From: Diaminobutyricimonas aerilata
GTDB taxonomy: Bacteria; Actinomycetota; Actinomycetes; Actinomycetales; Microbacteriaceae
Length of the DNA: 64,000 bases
Assembly: GCF_002797715.1 (NCBI RefSeq)
Contig: NZ_PGFF01000001.1
Span: 2,813,304 to 2,877,303 of the forward strand
Reading direction: 5' to 3'
The number at the start of each line of letters is the position of its first letter. Position 1 is the first letter of the stretch. Shown piece after piece: positions 10,534 through 19,287 of the stretch. The notes beneath the pieces are model-generated. The model saw nothing but the letters and a program-made list of their open reading frames with translations. It was not told the origin of the DNA and did not search any database. The translations under genes and the position numbers were made by a program.

Positions 10534-10562
10534 GGCGGTGCCCGCTGGAGTAGCGGCGCGGG

Positions 10563-11684
10563 TCAGTGCGGCAGGTAGGGCGCGATGACGACCTCGACGC
10601 GCTGGAACTCCTTGAGGTCGGAGTAGCCGGTCGTCGCCATCGAGCGGCGCAGCGCACCGATGAGGTTCACGCGTCCGTCGGGCGCCGACGAGGGGCCGTG
10701 CAGGATCTGCTGCAGCGGGGCGAGCGTGCCGACCTCGACGCGGTTGCCGCGGGGCAACTCGGCGTGGTGCGCCTCGGGTCCCCAGTGGTAGCCGCCGCCC
10801 GGGGCGTCCGTCGCCCGTGCGAGCGCGGAACCGAGCATCACGGCGTCGGCGCCGACCGAGATCGCCTTGACGATGTCGCCGCTCGTGCCGAGACCGCCGT
10901 CGGCGATGACGTGCACGTAGCGGCCTCCCGACTCGTCGAGGTAGTCGCGGCGTGCACCGGCGACATCCGCGAGAGCGGTCGCCATCGGCGCGTGGATGCC
11001 GAGGCTCGCCCGCGTGGTCGAGGCCGCGCCGCCGCCGAAGCCGACGAGCACGCCCGCCGCTCCGGTGCGCATGAGGTGCAGGGCGGCCGTGTAGGTGGCC
11101 GCGCCGCCCACGATGACGGGCACGTCGAGTTCGTAGATGAACCGCTTGAGGTTGAGCGGCTCGGTCGTCTTCGACACGTGCTCGGCGCTCACGGTCGTGC
11201 CGCGGATGACGAAGAGGTCGACGCCGGCGTCGACGACGGTCTTGTAGTGCTCCTGCGTGCGCTGCGGGCTGAGGGCGCCCGCGACCGGCACGCCGGCGGC
11301 GCGGATCTCGGCGATCCGTCCCTTGATCAGCTCCGGCTTGATCGGCTCGGAGTAGAGCTCCTGCATCCGCTTGGTGGCGCGGTCGGCCGGCAGGGAACGG
11401 ATCTCGGCGAGCGCCGCCTCCGCGTCGTCGTACCGCGTCCACAGTCCCTCGAGGTCGAGCACGCCGAGCCCGCCCATCCGGCCGAGGGCGATCGCGGTCG
11501 CGGGCGACACGACGGAGTCCATGGGCGCGGCGAGCACCGGGATGTCGAAGGTGAAGGCGTCGATCGTCCAGGTCACCGACACGTCCTGCGGGTCACGCGT
11601 GCGCCGGCTCGGCACGATCGCGATGTCGTCGAACGCGTAGGCGCGACGGGCGCGCTTGGCGCGGCCGATCTCGATGTCACTCAC
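10563..11684 (-). CDS. guaB3: GuaB3 family IMP dehydrogenase-related protein
   Basis: 373 residues, an IMPDH/GMPR TIM barrel without the CBS pair seen in GuaB, which is the usual form of actinobacterial GuaB3. The N-terminal ARRAYAFDDIAIVPSRRTRDP and VLAAPMDSVVSP are characteristic. At the loop where GuaB has its catalytic Cys (GSICTT), this protein reads GGAASTTRASLG with Ser222, so IMP dehydrogenase chemistry of the normal kind is not expected. A cyanobacterial GuaB3 has been reported to act as a GMP reductase. What this one does is open. It starts with GTG 11684; a TAGGCT box is 6 nt upstream. It is monocistronic. Confidence 0.92.
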   Translation of the reverse strand: MSDIEIGRAKRARRAYAFDDIAIVPSRRTRDPQDVSVTWTIDAFTFDIPVLAAPMDSVVSPATAIALGRMGGLGVLDLEGLWTRYDDAEAALAEIRSLPADRATKRMQELYSEPIKPELIKGRIAEIRAAGVPVAGALSPQRTQEHYKTVVDAGVDLFVIRGTTVSAEHVSKTTEPLNLKRFIYELDVPVIVGGAATYTAALHLMRTGAAGVLVGFGGGAASTTRASLGIHAPMATALADVAGARRDYLDESGGRYVHVIADGGLGTSGDIVKAISVGADAVMLGSALARATDAPGGGYHWGPEAHHAELPRGNRVEVGTLAPLQQILHGPSSAPDGRVNLIGALRRSMATTGYSDLKEFQRVEVVIAPYLPH

Positions 11685-11690
11685 CGGGAC

Positions 11691-11696
11691 AGCCTA
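11691..11696 (-). promoter_or_regulatory. -10 box TAGGCT, leaderless start of guaB3
   Basis: TAGGCT, then 6 nt, then the GTG start on the minus strand. No Shine-Dalgarno sequence can fit. Confidence 0.5.
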
Positions 11697-11781
11697 CCGG
11701 CGACCCGCATCCGAACGCCGGTCGCCCACAGCGCAGACCGTTCGCCCGCGACGTGCGGCGTCGGTGGGTGAGGATGGGCTC

Positions 11782-12918
11782 ATGCTCAGCGCCGATCCGA
11801 TCGAGTCCCTGCGCCGCCGCACGAGCGAGAAGTGGACGACGTACCCCGCCGACGTGCTGCCGCTCTTCGTCGCCGAGATGGACTACCCCCTCGCTCCGCC
11901 GATCATCGCCGCGGTGACCGAGCGGATCACCGCGTCGGACACCGGGTACGTCGGCTCCCCCGGTCCCCTCGCTCCGGCGTTCGCCGGGTTCGCGGCGCGC
12001 CGGTGGGGCTGGGAGGTCGACGAGGCCGGGCTGCGCACGGCGACGGACGTGAGCGTCGGCATCGTCGAGACGCTGCGGCAGGCGATCCGGCCGGGCGACC
12101 GTGTCGTGATCACTCCTCCCGTGTATCCGCCCTTCTTCGACCTCGTGCCGGAGGCGGGCGGCGTCGTCGAGAAGGTGCCGCTCGTCGACGGCGGCGACGG
12201 GTGGGCGCTCGACCTCGACGGGATCGAGCGGGCCCTCGCCGCCGGGGCGCGGGCGGTGCTGCTGTGCAACCCGCACAATCCGCTCGGGCTCGTGCACCCG
12301 CGCGAGCACCTCGAGCGGCTCGCCGAGCTCGCCGCCGAGCACGACGCGACGATCGTGAGCGACGAGATCCACGGGGCCCTCGTGCACACCGATGCGCGCT
12401 TCATCCCGTTCCTGTCGGTGTCGGATGCCGCGCGGCGGCACGGCGTGACGATCACCTCGGCGAGCAAGGCGTGGAACGTCGCCGGCCTCAAGTGCGCACT
12501 CATGGTCGGGGCATCCGACCGCACCGTGGCCCTGTTCGAGCGGATGCCCGAAGAGGTCGGCTACCGCGCGAGCATCCTCGGGCTGCACGCGAACGCCGCC
12601 GCGTTCGGCGAGGGCGACGCCTGGCTCGACGACGCCCTCGCGGCGATCGAGCACAACCGGCGACTGCTCGCCACGCTCCTCGAGGAGCACCTCCCCGGCG
12701 TGCGCTATCGGCAGCCGCGGGCGAGCTACCTCGCGTGGCTGGATTTCCGTCAGGCGGAGGGATGGGGCGCCGACCCGAGCGTCCGCGCGCTCGAGCGGGG
12801 TCGGGTCGCGCTCAACCCCGGTCCCACCTTCGGCGAGCAGGGCCGCGGTCACGCGCGGCTCAACCTCGCGTGCTCCCCCGAGGTGCTCACCGAGGCGATC
12901 GAGCGCCTCGCCCGCTGA
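11782..12918 (+). CDS. MalY/PatB family PLP-dependent aminotransferase or C-S lyase
   Basis: 378 residues, fold type I PLP enzyme. The MalY/PatB branch is shown by WTTYPADVLPLFVAEMDYPLAPP at the N-terminus, NPHNPLG at 163-169, SDEIH at 193-197 and the PLP lysine Lys229 in SASKAWNVAGLK. Members usually have cystathionine beta-lyase (C-S lyase) activity. ATG 11782 gives the family's usual N-terminus. It is a single-gene unit followed directly by a palindromic repeat element. Confidence 0.9.
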   Translation: MLSADPIESLRRRTSEKWTTYPADVLPLFVAEMDYPLAPPIIAAVTERITASDTGYVGSPGPLAPAFAGFAARRWGWEVDEAGLRTATDVSVGIVETLRQAIRPGDRVVITPPVYPPFFDLVPEAGGVVEKVPLVDGGDGWALDLDGIERALAAGARAVLLCNPHNPLGLVHPREHLERLAELAAEHDATIVSDEIHGALVHTDARFIPFLSVSDAARRHGVTITSASKAWNVAGLKCALMVGASDRTVALFERMPEEVGYRASILGLHANAAAFGEGDAWLDDALAAIEHNRRLLATLLEEHLPGVRYRQPRASYLAWLDFRQAEGWGADPSVRALERGRVALNPGPTFGEQGRGHARLNLACSPEVLTEAIERLAR

Positions 12919-12931
12919 CCGCTGTCGTGGT

Positions 12932-13045
12932 CCGCTGGTCGAGGAGGCCGTTCACGGCCGTATCGAGACCTCCTTCCGGCACACCCGCGTCCGCGGAATG
13001 GAGGTCTCGATACGGCGGGCTCCGCCGCGCCTACTCGACCAGCGG
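12932..13045. repeat. Dispersed palindromic repeat, copy A
   Basis: Two inverted halves about 40 nt each (12932-12972 and 13000-13045) starting CCGCTGGTCGAG and ending CTCGACCAGCGG, with TCGATACGG (or its complement) inside each. The right half is nearly identical over about 40 nt to that of copy D at 48.9-49.0 kb. It lies between convergent genes and may also act as a terminator. Confidence 0.9.
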
Positions 13046-13050
13046 TGACG

Positions 13051-14622
13051 TCAGCGGGCGCGCTGCGGGCGACGTGCCACGAGCAGCGCGCCGAGGGCGA
13101 GCACCCCGAGCCCGACGACGCCGAGCGCGACGGCGGACCCGTCGACACCCGTCTCGGGGAGGGTCGGCGCGCCGCCGGCGGGGACCGCCGCGGTGCCGAT
13201 CGTCACGGTCTGCTGGAGCGCGTTGAGACCGGTCGCGGCGTCCCACGTTCCGACGTTCGCGAGCTGGATCGCGAAGCGCGGGTCATCCGCGGTGGCCTCG
13301 TCCGCCGACGGCAGCGCGAGCGACGCGGTGTACGTGCCGGCCGGGATGCCGTCGAGCGACGCGGTGATCGTGGAGGTCGTGCCGGGCAGCCAGGTGCGGG
13401 CGTCGCCGTTCGAGAACGGCACCTCGAACCGGCCGGCCGCGCCCTCGAGCACGAGATACGCGGAGCGCGGCGTGTAGGGGGCGGCCCAGCCGTCGTTGCG
13501 CACATCGACCGACACGGTGGTCGCGCCCGCCGCATCCGCCTGCACGGTGCTGCTCGTCGCGACGAAGCGGTAGCCGAGGCGCATCGCGGTCTCGTCGATG
13601 CCGGCCTGACCCCAGCTGTCGAGCACGTCCTGGTTGTAGTCGCGGTTGAGGTAGCTGTAGTGGTAGCGCGCGAGTTCCGCGGAGGCGCTCGGCCACTCCG
13701 AGCGCGGCGGGTTCACGTTGCAGGTCTCGCCGCCGACCGGCACGTAGAGGCTGTCGGCCTCGAGGTACTGCTGGTCGAGCTCGATCGGGTCGGAGAGGAA
13801 GGTGCCCCAGTCGTCGGGCGCGGCGAGCAGGCAGTCGTTGTGGTGACCGATGCGGGCGATGTCGCTCTCGGTGTACGCCTGCGCCGGGTCGATGGCGCCC
13901 TCGGCGCCGGTCGGCACGTCGAGGGTGCGCTGCTTGGTGAGCATGGTGCGCACCTGCACCGAGCGGTCCGTCGGCAGCGCATCGAGCAACGCCTGCACGA
14001 CCGCGGCCCGGTTCGCCCAGTCCTCGTCGGTGACGACGCCGGGGTTCGCCGGGTCGGCGACGAAGTGGTCGGTGTAGTAGCCCTCGCCCCACAGCCCGAT
14101 GAACCCGTTCTGCACGACGGGGATGACATCCGAGTTGGCGCGCAGGATGGGGGTGAGCTGCTCGATGTGCGCGAGCACGACCTCGAGCGGCGCGTCGCCG
14201 TAGGGCGGCTCGTACGGCCAGGCGCCGCCCTGCACGTACGCGAACCGTGTGATCACGGAGACGCCGGCCGCGCGGGCGGTGTCGTAGTCCGCCTGCACGA
14301 GGGCGAGGAACTCCGGGTCGAGGGTCGGGGTCGCGGCGAACTTCTCGAGGTAGAACACCCGCAGGATCTGCGTGATGCCCTCCTCGCGGAAGCCCTCGAG
14401 CGTCGCCTGGTCCAGCGGCACATAGCCCGAGTTGTCGGCACGGTAGTGCGTCTCGGTGTGGTGGTAGAACCCGCGCTGCGGGTTGGCGATGATCGCGTCG
14501 CTCGCCTCGTACGTCACCGTCGTGGATGTCGCGGGGGCGGCGACCGCGGGGGCGGCGGCGCCGAGCGCGACGAGTCCGGCGACGGCCGCCGCGGTCAGGG
14601 GCAGGGTGGATCTCGACTTCAT
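13051..14622 (-). CDS. LPXTG-anchored DUF4874/DUF4832 surface protein
   Basis: 523 residues. A signal peptide (about 1-29, ending AVAA) leads into a DUF4874-type domain (about 35-210) with NPQRGFYHHTETHY and VQNGFIGLWGEGYYTDH, then a DUF4832-type beta domain (about 215-460) with HHNDCLLA and a C-terminal beta-sandwich. The tail has a sortase signal LPETG (488-492), a hydrophobic stretch and RRPQRAR. The DUF4874/DUF4832 pair is found in secreted proteins with a glycoside-hydrolase-like barrel, but activity is not proven. The protein should be linked to the cell wall by sortase. It is the last gene behind two sugar ABC permeases, so it probably handles the polymer or oligosaccharide that the transporter imports. 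The active-site acids cannot be assigned with confidence. Confidence 0.87.
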   Translation of the reverse strand: MKSRSTLPLTAAAVAGLVALGAAAPAVAAPATSTTVTYEASDAIIANPQRGFYHHTETHYRADNSGYVPLDQATLEGFREEGITQILRVFYLEKFAATPTLDPEFLALVQADYDTARAAGVSVITRFAYVQGGAWPYEPPYGDAPLEVVLAHIEQLTPILRANSDVIPVVQNGFIGLWGEGYYTDHFVADPANPGVVTDEDWANRAAVVQALLDALPTDRSVQVRTMLTKQRTLDVPTGAEGAIDPAQAYTESDIARIGHHNDCLLAAPDDWGTFLSDPIELDQQYLEADSLYVPVGGETCNVNPPRSEWPSASAELARYHYSYLNRDYNQDVLDSWGQAGIDETAMRLGYRFVATSSTVQADAAGATTVSVDVRNDGWAAPYTPRSAYLVLEGAAGRFEVPFSNGDARTWLPGTTSTITASLDGIPAGTYTASLALPSADEATADDPRFAIQLANVGTWDAATGLNALQQTVTIGTAAVPAGGAPTLPETGVDGSAVALGVVGLGVLALGALLVARRPQRAR

Positions 14623-14652
14623 TGTGGGTCTCCGTATCCGAACAGGGAGGGG

Positions 14653-15585
14653 CTACTTCAGTCCGCTCGACGCGAGTCCGTCGATGACGCGGCGCTGCAG
14701 GACGATGAACATGATGAGCACCGGCGCCATGGCGAGCAGACTCGCAGCCATCACGACGGGGTAGTCGGTCGTGCGGTCGCCGATGAGCGTCGCGAGACCG
14801 GCGGAGAGCGGCATCCGGTCGCTGAAGGTCGTCACGACGAGCGGCCACAGCAGCTCGTTCCACGACCACAGCACGGTCGTGATCGCGAGCACGCTGATCG
14901 TGGGTCGCGCGAGCGGCAGCATCACCTTCCAGAAGATCTGGAACGGGTTGGCGCCGTCGAGGCGCGCCGCCTCCTCCAACTCGTTCGGCATCGCGAGGAA
15001 CGCCGTGCGCATGAGGAACGTGCCGAAGGCGCTGAAGAGGCCCGGCAGCACGAGACCGCCGAGGCTGTCGAGCAGGCCGAGTCCCTGCACGATCTGGTAC
15101 TGCGACAGCAGGTACACCTGCGAGGGCACCATGAGGATCGACAGCACCAGCGCGAGCATGATCGCCCGACCGCGGAACCGCATCCGGGCGAAGGCGTAGC
15201 CGGCGAGGGTGCAGAACAGGATCTGCGCGAGCGTGCGGATGGTCGTGATGAGCACCGAGGTCTGCAGCTGATCGAGGAAGGGCAGCCGGTCGAACACCTC
15301 GGCGTAGTTGCCCCACTGCAGTTCGGCGGGCCAGAACACCGGGGTCACGCTCTGCACCTCGGCGTTGGTGGAGAGCGACATGATGATCTGCCACACGAAC
15401 GGGAACGCCATGATCACGCCGCCGGTCGCGAGCACGATGTGCGCCACCACGTGGGAGCCGCCGCGTCGGCGGGCGGATCGGCGCGCCGACGCGCGCGTCG
15501 CCCGTCCGATCGCGGCGGTGGCACGCGGCTGCTGCGCGGTGAGCGGCACGTCGACCGGACGCACGGCGGTGATGTTGTCGCTCAT
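14653..15585 (-). CDS. Carbohydrate ABC transporter permease (MalG/LacG-like)
   Basis: 310 residues, with a basic N-terminal tail of about 48 residues, six membrane segments, and the EAA loop EEAARLDGANPFQIFWKVMLPLARPT that contacts the ATPase. It ends in VIDGLASSGLK, typical of the inner permease of CUT1 sugar importers. The true start is ATG 15585, which overlaps the upstream permease by 4 bp. With the MalF-like permease and the lipoprotein it forms the importer. The ATPase is not in the cluster, so a shared MsmK-type ATPase encoded elsewhere is likely. Confidence 0.94.
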   Translation of the reverse strand: MSDNITAVRPVDVPLTAQQPRATAAIGRATRASARRSARRRGGSHVVAHIVLATGGVIMAFPFVWQIIMSLSTNAEVQSVTPVFWPAELQWGNYAEVFDRLPFLDQLQTSVLITTIRTLAQILFCTLAGYAFARMRFRGRAIMLALVLSILMVPSQVYLLSQYQIVQGLGLLDSLGGLVLPGLFSAFGTFLMRTAFLAMPNELEEAARLDGANPFQIFWKVMLPLARPTISVLAITTVLWSWNELLWPLVVTTFSDRMPLSAGLATLIGDRTTDYPVVMAASLLAMAPVLIMFIVLQRRVIDGLASSGLK

Positions 15586-16544
15586 GCCTGCACCCATCTC
15601 TTCTGCAACCGGAACTGCAGCGCCGTGACCAGGCCGATGATGAGGAACACGAACATGGCGATCGCGGCGGCGTAGCCCTTGTCGTTGCTCACGAAGCCCT
15701 CGCGGTAGAAGAAGTAGACGAGCGACATGCTGCGCGGCAGCACGGGGTTGCTGCTGCCGAGGATCGCGTAGAGCAGGTCGAACAGCTGGAAGCTCGAGAT
15801 GACCGTCACGATCGTGACGAAGAAGATGCTCGGGGTGAGCAGCGGCACGGTGACCGACCGGAACTGCCGCCACCGGGTGGCGCCGTCGAGCTCCGCCGCT
15901 TCGTAGAGCTCCGGCGGGATGTTCTTGAGCCCGGCTGCGAGCACGATCATCGAGAACCCGAGCGACGACCACAGCCCCACGATCGCCACGGCCACGAGGG
16001 CCGCGCCGGGCGTGCTGATCCAGTACGGCCCCTCGATCCCGACGAGACCCAGTCCGTAGTTGAGCAGCCCGAAGTCACCGTTGAAGATCACCCGCCACAC
16101 CATCGCCACCGCCGTGGGCATCGCGACGTAGGGCAGGAAGAACAGCACGCGGTACAGCGCGGCGAAGCGCAGACCGGGGAGGTTCAGCAGACTCGCGAGA
16201 TAGACGGCGAGCGGGATGCCGAGCAGCACGATCGCCGTGTAGAGCAGCGTGTTCCCCAGCGAGAGGTACAGCGCCGGGTCCGCGAAGAGCTCGAGGTAGT
16301 TCTGGATGCCCGCGAAGGTCCAGCCGCCGAAGGCGCCCCAGTCGGTGAGCGAGTAGAACGCGGTCTGCAGGATGGGCCAGAAGTAGAACACCGCGACGCC
16401 GAGCAGCAGGGGGCCGACGAACAGCACGGGCCAGAGCCCGTCACGGCCGCGCCCCTCCTCGGAGGGGGCGCCGCCTCCGGCCCGCCCCGCCCGGCCCCGA
16501 GGGGCGCGAGGGGACGAGCCGAGCGGAGGGGAGACGGTCGCCAT
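15582..16544 (-). CDS. Carbohydrate ABC transporter permease (MalF/LacF-like)
   Basis: 320 residues: a charged Pro/Gly-rich N-terminus (about 35 residues), six membrane segments, and the EAA loop ELYEAAELDGATRWRQFRSVTVPLLTP. The first helix pair WPVLFVGPLLLGVAVFYFWPILQTAFYSLTDW is characteristic of the MalF type in CUT1 systems. The stop overlaps the MalG-like gene by 4 bp and the start is 4 nt after the binding-protein stop. The nearby NagA and SIS genes suggest that the substrate is an N-acetylated amino sugar or an oligosaccharide of it. Confidence 0.94.
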   Translation of the reverse strand: MATVSPPLGSSPRAPRGRAGRAGGGAPSEEGRGRDGLWPVLFVGPLLLGVAVFYFWPILQTAFYSLTDWGAFGGWTFAGIQNYLELFADPALYLSLGNTLLYTAIVLLGIPLAVYLASLLNLPGLRFAALYRVLFFLPYVAMPTAVAMVWRVIFNGDFGLLNYGLGLVGIEGPYWISTPGAALVAVAIVGLWSSLGFSMIVLAAGLKNIPPELYEAAELDGATRWRQFRSVTVPLLTPSIFFVTIVTVISSFQLFDLLYAILGSSNPVLPRSMSLVYFFYREGFVSNDKGYAAAIAMFVFLIIGLVTALQFRLQKRWVQA

Positions 16545-16548
16545 CGGG

Positions 16549-17856
16549 TCACTCCTCGGCGAGCGCCGCGTTCATCTGCTCCGCGAGTTCGGCCGTCACC
16601 TCGTCGACGGGACGCTCCCCCGAGAACGCCTGCGGCAGCAGCTCCGTCTCGAAGGCGTTCCACGCCGCGGAGTTCGAGCTCACCGGCAGGGGCTGCGAGT
16701 ACTCGAGCGCGTCGAGGAACACCTGCAGGTTCGCGTCGGGCAGCGATTCGGTGAAGGCGCCCTGGGTTCCGTCGAAGGCCGGGATGATCGCGCCGGCGTC
16801 GCCCTGCATCTGCTGCGCCTCCTCGCTAGCGAGGAACACCTGGAACGCCTGTGCGGCCTGCTTGTTCTTCGACGCCGCGGAGACGACGTTCGACACGCCG
16901 TGGATGACCGACGCCTTCTGCTCGCCTTCCGGCAGCGGCAGCACCGTCACATCGGCGGCGAGCTCGGTGTCGGTGAGCGCGGAGCGGAACCAGCTGCCGC
17001 CCCAGTACATCGCCGCCTTGCCGGAGGTGAACCACTGGTCGCCGGTCGTGTCGGTCAGCTGCTGGATGGTGGGCGAAGCGCCGCTCGCGATGAGGTCGGT
17101 CCAGAACTGGATGCCGGCCTGCGCCTCCGGGGTGTCGTACGCCGACGTGCCGTCGTCGATCACGGCGCCGCCGGCCTGGAAGATGGTGTTGTAGTACGTG
17201 GTCTGACCGTCCATGCCGCCGGCTGCACCGTAGATGCCCTGGCCGCCCAGCGCATCCGAGATCGCGGATGCGGTCGACTGGAATTCCTCCCAGGTCCAGT
17301 CGCCCTCGGGCAGGGCCACTCCGGCCTGCTCGAAGAGCGCGCGGTTCGCCCAGATGGCGATCGTGTCGAAGTCCTTCGGCACGCCGTACTGCACGTCGTC
17401 GACGTTGTAGAGGTCGACGAGCGCCTCCGGGTAGTTCGCGAGATCGAGGTCGCCGGCGTCGACGGCGCCGGTGATCGGCTCGAGCTGACCGTTCGAGCCG
17501 TAGAGGCCGATGTTGGGGCCGTTCATCCAGAACACGTCGGGGAGGGTGTCGCTCGATGCCTGCGTCTGCAGCTTCGTCCAGTACTCGCCGTACGGGGTGA
17601 CGTTCACGTTCACCTCGATGTTCGGGTAGATCTCGTTGAACGCCTCGATGTTCTCCTCGATCGCGGGCACCTGGTTCTGATCCCAGAGGCCGTAGGTGAT
17701 CTTCGCGGAGAGGTCCTCCTCCGGCGCGGAGTACTCCGACGAGCCGCCGCCGGCGTTTCCGCCGCTGCAGCCGCTGAGGATGACGGCGAACGCGGCGGTC
17801 GCCGCGGTGGCCACGAGCGCGCGTCGGGTGCGCGCGAAGGGCGAGGTGCTGGTCAT
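16549..17856 (-). CDS. Extracellular sugar-binding lipoprotein (ABC transporter)
   Basis: 435 residues. Lipoprotein signal with lipobox LSGC (27-30, lipid-anchored Cys30), followed by a Gly/Ser linker and a type I periplasmic-binding fold of family SBP_bac_1. The body contains ITYGLWDQNQ, DVFWMNG and many aromatic residues (Trp, Tyr) typical of sugar-binding clefts. ATG 17856 overlaps the stop of the oxidoreductase gene by 4 bp. It delivers the sugar to the two permeases downstream. Confidence 0.94.
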   Translation of the reverse strand: MTSTSPFARTRRALVATAATAAFAVILSGCSGGNAGGGSSEYSAPEEDLSAKITYGLWDQNQVPAIEENIEAFNEIYPNIEVNVNVTPYGEYWTKLQTQASSDTLPDVFWMNGPNIGLYGSNGQLEPITGAVDAGDLDLANYPEALVDLYNVDDVQYGVPKDFDTIAIWANRALFEQAGVALPEGDWTWEEFQSTASAISDALGGQGIYGAAGGMDGQTTYYNTIFQAGGAVIDDGTSAYDTPEAQAGIQFWTDLIASGASPTIQQLTDTTGDQWFTSGKAAMYWGGSWFRSALTDTELAADVTVLPLPEGEQKASVIHGVSNVVSAASKNKQAAQAFQVFLASEEAQQMQGDAGAIIPAFDGTQGAFTESLPDANLQVFLDALEYSQPLPVSSNSAAWNAFETELLPQAFSGERPVDEVTAELAEQMNAALAEE

Positions 17857-19103
17857 GATGTCCTTCCGGGAATGTGATTCGTGGAGACTCGGGAGAAGTG
17901 CTCGAGCACGTGAGCCGGCAGCTCCGGCACGTCGAGGGGGCGTGATCCGTCGCGCAGCGAGGCGGCGGCGAGCGCACCCGCCGCGACGGCTTCGCGGGCG
18001 GCGATGGGCGAGACGACCGTCGGCGCTCCGTCGACGACGTGGTCGAGGAACTCGCGCATCGTCAGCAGGTCCGCGTCGGCGTGACCGCTCGCGACACCTT
18101 CGATGGGGTACTCGCGGTCGCCCTCGACCTGCCATTCGTGGCGGCGGTTCCACACCTTCACGACGCCGCCCGCGGTGTCGCCGACGTTCTCGAGGCGCCC
18201 CTCGGTGCCGATCACGGTGTAGTTGCGCCAGTAGTCGGGCGTGAAATGGCACTGCTGGTAGCTCGCGAGCACGCCGTTGTCGAGGGTCATCATCATCATC
18301 GACACGTCTTCGACGTCGACCACGGGGTTGAGGCCGGTCTGCGCGAGGGGCGGCCAGTTGTCCATCGAGAACCAGTCCGGCATGGTCTCGCCGCGGCGGT
18401 CGCGCCGGTCGGTGATGCCGCCGTAGATCATGAGGTCGCCCATCCCGACGACGCGCCGCGTGTAGCCGGAGGCGAGGTAGTGCACCACGTCGATGTCGTG
18501 GCTCGCCTTCTGCAGCAGGAGCGTGCCGGTCTTCGAGCGGTCGGCGTGCCAGTCCTTGAAGTAGTAGTCGCCGCCGTTGCCGACGAAGTGCCGCACCCAG
18601 ACGGCCTTCACCTCGCCGATCTCGCCGCGTTCGATGACCTCGCGCATGGTGCGCACGACGGCGGAGTGCCTGAAGTTGTGTCCGACGTAGAGCGGGGTGC
18701 CGGTCTCCGCGGCGGTGGTGAGCACGCGGTCGGCGCTCTCGAGCGTGATCGCGAGCGGCTTCTCGAGGTAGACGGCGATGCCGGCTTCGAGCAGGGCGAC
18801 CGCGATCGCCTCGTGCGTGTGGTCGGGGGTCGTGACGATCGCCGCGTCGATGCCGCCGGCCGCGATGAGGTCGTCGAGGCTCGAGTGGATGACGGCGTCG
18901 GGGTGGGCGGTGCGGGCCCGCGCGCGTCCGATCTCGTCCGTGTCGACGATCGCCGTGATGCGGGCACCGGGCCGCGCCTCGGGCACGTGCTCGGCGATGT
19001 AGCTGCGAGCACCCGCGCCGATGACGGCGACCGAGAGGTCGGTCGTCGGGGCGGATCCCGTTCCGGACGTCGTCATCGTGCGGCCGGCCACGTCGTCGTG
19101 CAT
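17853..19103 (-). CDS. Gfo/Idh/MocA family NAD(P)-dependent oxidoreductase
   Basis: 416 residues from ATG 19103 (AGGA 7 nt upstream); a GTG at 19121 and an ATG at 19076 are alternatives. The N-terminal Rossmann domain has VAVIGAGARS, then TTPDHTH and the conserved EKP (with the lysine of the family). The C-terminal beta domain includes ASHDIDVVHYL, where the His/Asp pair is typical, and a C-terminal alpha/beta half. Members oxidise sugars or inositols; some related proteins (GH109) hydrolyse N-acetylgalactosaminides with NAD. It is the first gene of the five-gene transport unit and is preceded by a 184-nt control region. Confidence 0.9.
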   Translation of the reverse strand: MHDDVAGRTMTTSGTGSAPTTDLSVAVIGAGARSYIAEHVPEARPGARITAIVDTDEIGRARARTAHPDAVIHSSLDDLIAAGGIDAAIVTTPDHTHEAIAVALLEAGIAVYLEKPLAITLESADRVLTTAAETGTPLYVGHNFRHSAVVRTMREVIERGEIGEVKAVWVRHFVGNGGDYYFKDWHADRSKTGTLLLQKASHDIDVVHYLASGYTRRVVGMGDLMIYGGITDRRDRRGETMPDWFSMDNWPPLAQTGLNPVVDVEDVSMMMMTLDNGVLASYQQCHFTPDYWRNYTVIGTEGRLENVGDTAGGVVKVWNRRHEWQVEGDREYPIEGVASGHADADLLTMREFLDHVVDGAPTVVSPIAAREAVAAGALAAASLRDGSRPLDVPELPAHVLEHFSRVSTNHIPGRTS

Positions 19104-19205
19104 GCCGCCATCCTGCAGCACGTGAGCGGATTTGTCACGTGCGGGGTCGAAATGAGCATGTCCAGACAGTAATCGCTCACGGCAAGCATGCGGAACGGTG
19201 CGGCG

Positions 19206-19213
19206 AAACGTTT
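19206..19213. promoter_or_regulatory. LacI-family-like operator core AAACGTTT
   Basis: The sequence CGAAACGTTTACGA contains AAACGTTT, the self-complementary core common to LacI/PurR-type operators. It stands 103 nt upstream of the transport unit's first ATG. No LacI-type gene is present in this window. Confidence 0.35.
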
Positions 19214-19287
19214 ACGAACCCGAAACACGGCCGATCCGCCGAGAGAGGTCGTCCCGCTCGCGCGGCGCGGCCGCGGGACGGCTCGGC

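Noticed and set aside
13045-15675. Open frame of 876 codons on the plus strand
   Set aside because: Antisense to the DUF4874/DUF4832 and permease genes, with composition of a shadow frame.
19104-19287. Possible riboswitch before the sugar transport unit
   Set aside because: No known aptamer motif or stable leader structure was found. The region is better explained by protein operators.
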